Part shown: piece after piece, positions 8,565 through 18,200 of the stretch
Numbering within the stretch: position 1 is the first letter of the stretch
Layout of the letters: each line of letters begins with the position of its first letter
Origin: Chloromonas sp. AAM2
Taxonomy: Eukaryota > Chlorophyta > Chlorophyceae > Chlamydomonadales > Chlamydomonadaceae
NCBI GenBank assembly: GCA_004335635.1
Contig: QAXH01004990.1
Location: 3,740 to 31,895, forward strand
Direction of reading: 5' to 3'
DNA: 28,156 nt
The notes under the pieces: model-generated
The model's input: only the letters and a program-made list of their open reading frames with translations
What the model was told of the DNA's origin: nothing
Databases searched by the model: none
Position numbers and translations under genes: made by a program

Positions 8565-11325
8565 TTAGGCCAGCATGGTGACCAGCAGGATGGCTGACAC
8601 AAATGCCAGGGCCATGTGCAGTGCGCTGTTACGTGTGGTGGTAGCAAAGGAGCCGGGAGGTGGTGGGGGGCGGGTTACTGGTGTGCCAGTTGCGCCGGGG
8701 GGTGGTGGTGGTGAGGAGGCAATGGGCTCCAAAGATGAACCGGAAGACTCCTCCATGGAGCTCTCTCCTGAAGACTCCTCACCAGACAGCTCTGCGGACA
8801 TTTCTGCGGACGTTTCTGTGGAGGTTTCTGCAGGGGGGGACTGTGTTGGCACCGGTGTGAAGGTTGCCTGCAAAAGCATCAGCGCGCAACTTGTCTGCAA
8901 GCTTGTCCACACTAATTCATAACATCAGACACTGGTCGGAGCTCACCCGCACAGCAACAACTTCTCGATTTCTACAGTCCTATGCTCAATTGCCTTGAAT
9001 ATATCTTAACTGAATGCCAGAAAAATCATGATCACTTCAAGGCCTGATGCCGGGCTCTGCGGTTGTACACCCACCCAACCCAGGCCAAGTTCCAGGGTCC
9101 CCATAGCGCAACTCTGATGCAAGGTTTGTTTTTGGTGCATTAACAATAACTTGCCCAATGTGTTTGGTCATTGCTATTGATGGTACCTGGTCCATACGCT
9201 ATGATTGCATCGCACACAAAGACTAGGCGGGGACTTACCGAGCACTGGTTGACCTGGCCAGTGACGCACCGCCGCACCAGGGAGTTCCTGCACACATGGA
9301 CACACCAACACCAATGAAGGGAGCAGATTGAATGGCCACTGAGCTAGCGCTGTGCTGTGGGCTCATGTGTTAAAGCATTCAACGGGAACAAAATGTGCAC
9401 AATGCAACAAGAGGTGGGCAGCGAGCCAAGCAGGCATTTCAGGCACCCTTCTCACGCCCTGTGTGTATGGTGGAATGCATGCCAGTTGCTTCGCGACGTG
9501 ATGAAGCATCAGGTGAGCAGAAGCCGGCAACGCCAAGTGCATGCAGAGGTTGGAGATGGTACTGCACTGGCAAGTGCAGGGGATGAGCATACGCACGGCA
9601 ACAACTGACAGACGTATCCCAGCTTGCCACTCACAGTGCGTCGTAGATGGCCTTGAGGTTATCGACCTGGTCGGCTGGCACAGTGGTGTTAGGCAGCTGA
9701 GCAGAGCAGAGGCCAGTGAGCAGCTGGCCGGGGCACACCGCAGTCTGCAAGCAAGCCAAGGGCCAACACAGCACAACTTGATTTCCAAGCAGTACTGACC
9801 GGGTGCATCATGTGCTGGTCAGGTCACTTCCAACAGCAGGCGATCATGAAAAAGGGTGCATGGTAAGCTGTGGAGCGAGTCAGCCGGAACAATACCAGGC
9901 GATCATTGAGGGTGTGTGGTGGGCAATATGGAGCGGGCTGCAGCATGTACCGTCAATGTTATTGCAGACCTGGCCACGCATGACATGAACATGGTCATCA
10001 ATATGTAAGAGGACCAAGGTTGGACTCTTACATTTTGCGAACTTCACTGCAGAGCAGACATGTCGTAAGAAACGGTTTCTAGTCACGTGGGCTGAGCATT
10101 CACCTCAGGAGCCATTGCAAGCTTTGTCAGAGCGTCGGCGCATGCAGGCTCGCAGCAGCCCTCGGCCTTTGTCAGATCCTGCCAGGCAGCGGACAACAGA
10201 GAGCAGCAAACTGAGCTACTTTACAAACACAATGTGCGTCCCCGTGCATGGGACATGCATGACGTGCATCCTGAATTCTGGTGGGTGGGTCCAGGCTGTT
10301 ATCACGTCCCAAGGTACAGGTATAGTAGGTGCTCTTTGTGCCCACGACTCGTGCATGTTATGGCATGCACGTAGCTGTGAGATCTAATCCTTTCACACCT
10401 CGGCATGGTTCAGCCCATCTGCAGTTATGCCGGTTCTGTGTGGGTTTGGGCATGACAGCAGAAGAGTGGTGGCCGGGGGGGCAGGATTTGACAGGGGGTT
10501 GTTAACATGGGGTGCGCGGTGGGGTGCGCGGCATGGCAAGGCGAGTAGTTCTTACCGCTTGACATGTTGGCAGCTCCTTGATCGCGGCGTTGATGCAAAC
10601 GCTGGAGAGGCCCAGGGTCTCCTGACCACCTTGAGGAGTGGCCAACCAGATACCCGCGCTTACCAATTGGGCTGCAAGGGCAGACAGATGACAAGGACAC
10701 TTTGGCTGTGAAATGGCCTTCTGGCCAGCTTGTTGAATACGTCATGACAGCAGTGAACCTTTTGTTTTACTGGCATTGTCCAAGGTCAGCACAATGGGGC
10801 CGGGTGCAGGGCCATGGAACTGACGCGATGCAATTCCGACGAAGGGCCACGCTCTCAATGCTTGAACCGCTGTGAAAACAATCAGAGCTATGATCTGCAC
10901 TCGCTGGGCAGCCGGCTGTGGTGAAGCCAGGTGGAACATGGGGCAACGGCAAGGTACCGGTGAGTTTTCTGGGCCCCTTTTCTGGTCTCCCCCCCACCCA
11001 CCATGCCCCCATCAACCCGTCCGCTCACCTTCAGTAACGTTGCCGATGACCGTCTCAATCTCACAGTTCTCTGCGGCAAGCGAGTTTCAGCACTGTTGAA
11101 ACGCGGCGTGCAAAAAAGGTCAACTCGGGCTCAAACGGAAATGAGGCCGTGCGGATGCTGCCCAGCAATCGCAGTGGAGCAGTGGAGCAGTTTGGCTTGC
11201 CTCCTTGGTGTTCAGGCCTACCTTTGTTAGCCTGTCATCTCACCTGGAAGAGCCACTGCTGGATAGGTGTTTTGAGCGGCGGCTAACCCAGCGAACGCCA
11301 AAGCAAGGAGGAGGACTTTGAACAT
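8565..11325 (-). CDS. Secreted, probably GPI-anchored Cys-containing protein of unknown family (complete, 8 exons)
   Basis: Exons on the minus strand: 11325-11244, 11070-11029, 10869-10771, 10671-10556, 10178-10104, 9696-9635, 9561-9456, 8867-8565. All junctions are GT-AG, phases agree throughout, and the total of 885 nt gives 294 residues plus TAA. Residues 1 to about 17 are a clear signal peptide (MFKVLLLALAFAGLAAA), with A at -3 of the ATG. The mature part (about residues 18-195) has some nine cysteines, including ENCEIE, SSVCIN, LPTCQ and GCCEPAC, and an N-glycosylation site (GNVTE). Then follows a Thr/Ser/Glu-rich stretch of about 40 residues, two PPPPPG blocks typical of hydroxyproline-rich wall glycoproteins, and a terminal hydrophobic tail (ALAFVSAILLVTMLA) with no charge after it, as in GPI-anchor signals. 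I recognise no family. Cell-surface or wall localisation is inferred. The exon 5-6 junction could hide one more small exon (a VCNNID stretch near 9970). Confidence 0.8.
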
Positions 11326-12362
11326 TTTTAAGGTTGTGCGAAGCTACCAAGACCGAGGCGACTGGGGAACCAAGGTCTGCCGTGCCTCGAGGCCGGCGCT
11401 GCCTATTCTCCACTTGACCGGCTAAAAGTGCTGGAAACGTGCAGATCCTTGAGAACACAGAAATGTAGGATGTCCTAGGATGCAGGCCACTTACAGCTGT
11501 GCTTAAATAATGTGGCGTTATGTATCTGTTTGTTGTTTGGCATAATCTATTGCCCATTGGTGTCAATTCAAAATGGAGGTTAGGACAGGCAACTGCCCGG
11601 TATCTGCGACCGTTGGATTCTGGAAGGTTCTGTACAGGTGATCAAAGGCATTTGGGTCAGACAACCACACTCATCCCCGCCACTGTGCCCTTGTTGATCA
11701 GTTAGCGCATGAGGCATGCAGACACAAAGCTGAGGTCTTCTGTGTAATGACAAGTGAAGTCGTCGCTCCTAGTTGTGGTTTGGGCCTAGAAGGCCTGCCA
11801 GGGTCGCGGTGTGGGCCTATGCAGGCGATCAAGCGCGCAATCCGGATTCCCCGCACCTTGCGGATCTCAGAAAACCTAATCGGCAGGCAACATTTTCCGG
11901 AAGCTAAGCGTCGAGACTTGAACCTTCGCCACACTCTTTATAAGGGGAGACTTGTACGCCCTTCCGAGCCTAAAACAAGGCAGAGATGGCCGAGGATGGC
12001 CGGTAGGATCTATCTTGATCATGTCACACATTTCATGTGTCCTTTCAGTGGCGGGGGTGACCTTACGCTAGAGTGCATAAAGCAAGCTGGCCTGTGACAG
12101 TTCGCCCCATTAACTGATGTACTTGAGTACCTGGTCATGAGTTTGCCCCTTTCGTATCGTCACCTTGAGTCCCTTGCCACGCCAGTTGGCTGTAGTCTTC
12201 ATCATAATCATTACATGGCTTATCGTGGTTCAACCCACGGTACTGTAGAACCAACCAGCTAGGCGCTCAGCAGCAGCCAACATCACTACCCTAAACCAAG
12301 CATGGCCACTCCGTTCAGACCCCACTGCCCCAGCCACACCTCCACCAACCCCTAAGGATGGT
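11326..12362. other. Upstream region of the secreted-protein gene
   Basis: It should contain the promoter and 5' UTR of the minus-strand gene starting at 11325. No TATA box can be assigned with confidence. Short frames such as 11747-12097 on the plus strand show no splice-supported continuation and no recognisable motif. It ends where the reverse-transcriptase remnant begins. Confidence 0.45.
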
Positions 12363-13230
12363 TTGGCGATGGCATGGCTGGCTACAGTCAATTCTGCAAT
12401 TGCTCAGTTCCGTCGGGCCCTTGCTGCTGTGTGGCGCCACCCCTGCGCCTACAAACTCGAGGAGACCATTCCTGGGGCGCGCGCCAGACCCTGGACATGC
12501 CCTTGCTCCCATGTCCCCGCTCCCATCAACCGGCCGGCAGCATACCTTCTGGGACTGCCCAGTAGCAGTGGCGATTCGATTGCAGAAGTCCGCCGCTCCC
12601 GGTATGCCAGACGTGCCTCAAGCAGCGTCGTGGCTCCTGCAGCCCCCAGCTCCACTCAGCCCAGCAGTTTGGACCCTCGTCTGCCTGTCAGCCCAAGACG
12701 CTATGAGTTTTGGGCGCCGGTATCTCTGGGCTGGCCAGCTACCGGCCCCTGGCCAGCGCTTGGCAGGGCCAAAAAAAGATGTTTGCCAGTTCTGGGACAG
12801 TTTACAAGGACTGCACTGGAACCAGTGTGGCAACAGGGGACAACCGCTCGGCTCTTGTAAGTGTGACTCGGCCTTACGACCTGTGGGCCATAGGACCAGT
12901 AGGGCAGCCACGTAAGTATTGCTCCAAGTGCAAGCGCCAGTTGTCCCTGAACTACTTCACCACAATAGACGGCACACCTCTCTTGGAGTGGTGGAAATCC
13001 AACCAGCTGCCCCAGTAGCAACACCACAGTGTGGGCCATGCAAAATGTCCCAGTACGTCTGTTGTAGCAGTGTTAGCAAACACAGCCGTGGCTCGTTTTT
13101 GGCACAACCTGCAGGATTTTGTGCTTGCTCCCCATGTGCCACCCACAGCTTGGCTGACCATGCTGTGACCATCCCTTTTTGTTCCTGCCCGATGGCCGGC
13201 ATGCTCTCAGGCTGCCGGCATCCTAGGATC
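12363..13230 (+). pseudogene. Decayed non-LTR retrotransposon reverse-transcriptase C-terminal tail
   Basis: Two pieces resemble, from memory, the region after the RT domain in green-algal LINE-like elements. The first (12363-12768) reads AIAQFRRALAAVWRHPCA, then after a frame change HTFWDCPVAVAIRLQ, SWLLQPPAPLSPAVWTLVCL and MSFGRRYLWAG. HxFWDCPVA is a zinc-knuckle-like signature of these tails. The second (about 13060-13230) reads VVAVLANTAVARFWHNLQDF and VPPTAWLTML, then a stop. Frame changes, the stop and a roughly 290-bp interruption show it is dead and 5'-truncated; the catalytic RT motif is absent. Orientation is plus, opposite to the genes on either side. Confidence 0.55.
12769..13056 (+). 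mobile_element. Candidate small element inserted in the RT remnant
   Basis: This sequence separates the two RT-tail pieces. Its left end (CCAAAAAAAGATGTTTGCC) followed by the 17-base core TTGCCAGTTCTGGGACA (12783-12799) is shared with both arms of the hairpin element at 13.6-13.75 kb. No clear matching right end is visible; CAAAATGTCCCAG near 13041-13053 may be a degenerate one. Inside, a plus-strand frame shows KYCSKCKRQLSLNYF, a CxxC knuckle-like pattern. Boundaries are estimates. Confidence 0.4.
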
Positions 13231-13569
13231 TGTTAGGCCCCTGCGCAGTCGCCAACTCAGGCCCAGTCTTTGTTGCCGTCCTTTGTTTCCGTGCATGTAT
13301 GCCGACAGTTCCTGTACCTATCTGACCATAAGCTTGTGTTGAGCGCAGCAGCCCTGCTGCCACATCAGATGAAGGTTCAGAGCTCAGTCGAAGGCCAAGA
13401 TCTTGTTCATTGTCAGTAAAACCTGGCTATCGTCAAACTCAGCCCGTTGGGACAAAGTCATGTGTCTGATAGATTGAATGGTGGCTGGCCGTACCCTGAC
13501 GGAAATCTTTCCTTACTTGGCATTACAATCATGGTATCACATTCATATGTACATCAATTACATCAGAGG

Positions 13570-13757
13570 GCCCACATAAAATAAAGAAGCTTGCCAGTTC
13601 TGGGACAATTCTTGTAGGTCGTGACTGAAAGGTTGGTGATTTGTGGTGACCCAGTCATGACTAGGGTCTGTGAGCCTGGGATGTGCCCACGGGATACCCG
13701 ACCTTTCAGTCACACCCCACAAGAATTGTCCCAGAACTGGCAAACTTTTTTTTGGCA
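13570..13757. mobile_element. Hairpin MITE-like inverted repeat
   Basis: The left arm (13587-13638) and the right arm (13698-13747) are inverted copies of about 50 bp at roughly 85-90 percent identity, separated by about 60 bp. Each carries the 17-base core TTGCCAGTTCTGGGACA (13591-13607; inverted at 13727-13743). The spacer itself holds an imperfect palindrome around GTCATGAC (about 13650-13670). No coding capacity is seen. It fits a foldback/MITE-type non-autonomous element; a target-site duplication was not identified. Confidence 0.7.
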
Positions 13758-15227
13758 CTGAACGTGACGATGCTGTATACCGTCCTAACCAACTCTGAGC
13801 AACAGAAGGCAACACCAGGGCGCATGGTGCACGTGGACAACCCTAATGTAATCAATATGCATACAAGAACGCAGAAGTTAAAGCGCTGAGGGCAAAAGAA
13901 GGCCAACTGACTGACTGGCAGGATTCAAGCAGGCAAAAAGTTATAAACAAAGGACGGGCACCAAAGTCCGGGCCTGAGTTGACAACTGGGACCAAGCCTG
14001 GTAGTGGCTAGGATGGCTGACAGGCAGCGGTCAGACGGGCAAAGCTAGAAACAAACGCTTCATTGAGTAAGCGAAGCTTTATAAAATGTAGCATCAGGAA
14101 TCAAGCCCGAGCATACAGCACAAACTTCAATCTGGACCACCCGTCACAGGCAAACGTTGTGAACTGGTCACAGAGTGCCGCCTGTCTGCACGGAACACAT
14201 TCTATCTCAGCAAGATGTCATTTCTACTATGGACATGTTGCTGCAAGTCAGAAGTGCCATGCCAACATCATGTACCATTTACCATTGATCAATAGTCTCA
14301 ACACATGATTGGCATGACATGATTGGCCGCTGCTGGTATAGTTCTTGGATAGGCGGGCAGGCAGCAGTGCATGCCCTGCTGATGTCCAACATTGAGATGT
14401 GTTGCAATTGGCGATCAATATGCAATCAATACGCTACACCTGCACTTGCGCATCCTTGCCGTAGCCAACCCAAGCAATGCAGTCAATGCCAGTGGAGGGG
14501 CGTCTCGCCACTATAAATCTTAGTAAAGCCAGCGACAGTCGATATTTACACTACTGTGAAAAGCAACATCTAGTAATGCACTGATCTGTAATTGTGGTAG
14601 TGGTGGTGTGTAATTGTGCGGCGTCAGGCACAGTGTCCCAATCGGTGTCATATCACCAACACAACAACGATGTCCCACAATGCTATACAGGCTGTGTAGT
14701 CAGCAGCAACAGTAGGCGTGCGAATTTAAGTAGGCATGCGAATCCTGCAAAGCCCCACTGCTCCAGTGCTTGATTTCCCACACTCCCTCTGGCGTTTGTA
14801 CCATCCTCCCCCAGTGGGCAACGTTGTCAGGTCACAACCTGCAATCTGTCACATGCTCTGGCCCTGGCAACAAAATCCAAGGGCTGGTGGTCACTGATAC
14901 GAGCCTGGCAATACTCTTACCTTTACAACCCAATAAATACCCCCAGCCTGCCCAATCACCAGGTCGGTGAAAACCTTCTCAGAAATTAATCAATCGTTGT
15001 AGAGGCTTTCCAATGATCAGCGGATGCAATGCCATCCGATTCCACTAAACGTCGAATTCCGAACAATCCCATCCATGTCCTGGCTGCCTTGCAAAGGTGA
15101 TGATCACAACGCATTCACTTTTCTTAACCTTATTTTTGCAATGGAAGCGCCTTTACCCATAGGTATGGGCTGAAAGCTGAGTGTGCTTCCTGAAAGCTGA
15201 GTGTGCGCGCCTGCCCCACAACTCCCC
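13758..15227. other. Region downstream of the receptor kinase gene
   Basis: No gene is supported. The part near 15227 is the 3' UTR of the minus-strand kinase. The rest has only short frames on both strands, with no recognisable motif. Confidence 0.5.
14923..14927 (-). terminator. Candidate TGTAA poly(A) signal of the receptor kinase gene
   Basis: Plus-strand TTACA equals minus-strand TGTAA, 300 nt after the kinase stop codon. This is the typical chlorophyte signal at a normal distance; motif and position only. Confidence 0.35.
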
Positions 15228-18200
15228 TCAGCTCTGCCAAGCTGGACCGCCATTCAGACCACTGACTGCCCGGCTCATTTGAGCATTCGATGCGCCACTC
15301 GGAGCACCTGCCAGCGTGTTTTGGCCGTACCCATACGCCTGGGACAGCGCACACAAGACGCGGTGCGCCATCCTTGCATTGGGCCGTTTTCCATCCGTCT
15401 GCTGCCAGCAGCTGTTGATCAGCGCCAGCAGTGCGGGGAACCCGGCAAGCGTGGCCGGCAGTTCCGGCCCCTGGGAGGGGTCACTGGGCCTGTCGTCCAG
15501 GTTGTACGCCTTCAGCAGGGCTGGCAAGGCGTCTTTATCAGATAGGTCGACTTCAGGCTCAACTATGTCAGAGACGGTTCCTTCGAGGTTGGGCCGCTTG
15601 TGATTGATCACCTGCAAAGGGTTGGGTCACACACAATGATTACGTCAGAGGGTAGGTGTGATGCATTTGAGAACTTAGTATTGCCCCAAGGACAAAGCAA
15701 CCTTGGCTGATGCCCCTTTGGCGATGCATGCATTCACTGATGGGTACGTACGTGATGTATACATACATGATGGTTGCATCAGGAGGGCCTTCGTGCGCAA
15801 ACCTTGGCAAGCCAAATGGTTGGTGCAACGCATGTGAGGAGCTGATAGTGTTCCAAGGGCCAAAGCCCCCTCGGCTGGTGCCCTTGAGGGGGCCATGGTG
15901 CAGAGGCAAGGAGCTGAGCAGCCACTGCCTTAACAATCAGCATGAGGAGCGCACAGCGGGTGGAGCACGTGATCGCTGGCTTTTCTTCTGGTTGGAAGCG
16001 ATTGACTGCACATACTGTGTCAACACACAGGCCACGTGATGATGATGATAATGATGATGATCACTAGGAGTGACTTACAGCAGCCACGATTTGCGCGTCC
16101 GACAGGTCAGTCCAGGGCATCTGGGAGGTGGCCATCTCCCAGCACAGCATGCCCAGACTGCAGAGCACACAGGGCAACGCCAGGTACCGCTTGAATCAAG
16201 CACACAAGATACAGAGCCAGGCAAGGGTTGCACACCGGGCGTTCATTCCCTAGCAACACATACCAGCATCTGCACTCTTTCCAGGACACCACCAGTTGTT
16301 GCATTTGATGGTTGGGATCTGTCCATGATATCGCAGTTTGTGCGAAGACTTCAGTGGTTGAGTGATGTCATGGCTGCACCTCGACACCGGCAGTCATTGC
16401 ATGATGTCATGGCTTCCAGCCTTTGGATCTTGCCATGGCACCACCATCTGGTGGATATTATCAAACGTTCAATTTGCCACACCTGTATATGTCCACTTTG
16501 TTGGTGACCGGATCGGACTCCGGTGTGCGGCCGCTGTAGTGCCCCAGCAGCAGCTCGGGCGCCATGTAGCGCAGCGTGCCCACGCCCAGGGTGCCTGCAT
16601 GAGATTGTCACGAACAGATGATCAAAACAGCTTCAGCTAGCATGAGACATGCAGATGCTCAACATGCTCAAAGAGGCAGGCAACACAACTGTGCTGCTGC
16701 TGAGTAATCGAATACATGTGCAAGCATACAGCATACAGAAAAAGCTACTCAGTCAACTTAAGGCAGATCAGACAGTCAGTCTTCCGAGAGGCCGATCAAA
16801 CTCCCACAATTCTGTGTGCATGCTCTAGGCCTACTCCACCGCACCTGTGTGCACGGTGGTGTTGCTGTGCCACCTGTAGACATGCCAGGGCAAGCGTATT
16901 GTCAGTCAATGGATCGAGTCCAAAGAGGCTTGAATACAGGGAGCCAGGGAAATGGCCAGTGCGCCTTGCTGGCGACTCCAGCAAAACTGCCACAAAGGAT
17001 ACTCCTATGCATGTAATGTCCTTGGTGTCTCACACAAGCAGACAACCTCCTCAGCCCTGTTTGCCCTTTTCTGGGAACTGAATGTCTGAAGTGGTGCGGC
17101 TCACCTAGCCAGACCAAAGTCGCTGATCTTGCACCGGCCATGGCTGTTGATCAGGATGTTGGACGGTTTAAGATCTGCAGGGAGTGGTGGCAAAACCAGG
17201 ATTGCTCAGTTGGCAGAGAGGCAACGACATGCACTAGCTTGGCAGGTTCATGTCAATCAGAACTGCCAAGATAACATGCGACCATGCATCCCTGTTCGGC
17301 TGGTCATGTTAAGGCGAGCCCTCAGCTGAGCTGGAGCCGTGTGCTGCACGTACCACGATGCACAATGCGTGCGACTGCCTTGCCCTCATCGTCCCCCTCG
17401 TCGTCATCCTGCATTGCGCTGACCCTCTTGAAATGTAGTGTATCGTCGTTATTGTCCACTGTCGCTGGCTCGAGCATCAATGTCGGGTGCGTGGGTAATG
17501 CCATAACGGCCGGTCGGCGATGAAGATAGGCGAGGCCAGCGGCGACGTCTGCCGCAAGTTGAAGCACCTGAGCGTTTGGACATGCCGCAAAGCGCATGTT
17601 GTGGTAAGAGTTCTTATACGTTCGCAGCATGCAGAGCCATGCCGAAGCGGTATGGTCTCTGCGATCAGTCATCCAGTTGCTCGGCTGTTCACGGAGCGCC
17701 ACTGTTCCTGTGCCTTGTCGCCCTGTCTTGTCCCTATATCCCTGTGTGCCTTGTTGCCGTGCTGTAACACTATAACAGGTGCCCGTAGCAGCCCCGTTGC
17801 TTAACAAGTGCCCTGACGCACAAGTTAGCCCATGTGCTACCCTGCCGCACCTCAATCATCGTCAAGCAGTTGTAAGTTGGGTTGATGTTCCCTGTGACAG
17901 GAGCGCCACTGGCCTGCTTGGGAATCACGAGCGTCGACCGCTGCGTTCCCCGCGCCCGCACACCACCGCCCGCCGCCAGCGCAGCTGCCTGCTGTTGATC
18001 CCATGGCGATAGATATGCGGAGGCAGCAGGAGCCACAGCATCCTCTGGCACAGCCATGGCAATACCAGTCGCTGAAACAACTTCGGACAAGTCACCCTTG
18101 TCAAGTGGCAAGGATTTTGATCGGTCCGTGGAGACGTGCTTGGGGGAGACGACGCTCTTGCCATTGCCGAGGCCGGACGAGTTTAGTGATGTTTTGGATT

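Noticed and set aside
8575..8922. 115-codon plus-strand frame over the GPI-protein exon
   Set aside because: Exact antisense shadow of the last exon; the minus strand has the splice acceptor, proline blocks and GPI tail.
9363..9788. 141-codon minus-strand frame as a separate Cys-rich gene
   Set aside because: Only 9561-9456 of it is used, as exon 7 of the secreted protein; the rest lies in introns or in another frame of exon 6.
11890..11990. Possible tRNA on the minus strand (GGTTCAAGTCTC T-loop-like string)
   Set aside because: The flanking bases do not form a T stem, and no acceptor or anticodon stem could be built.
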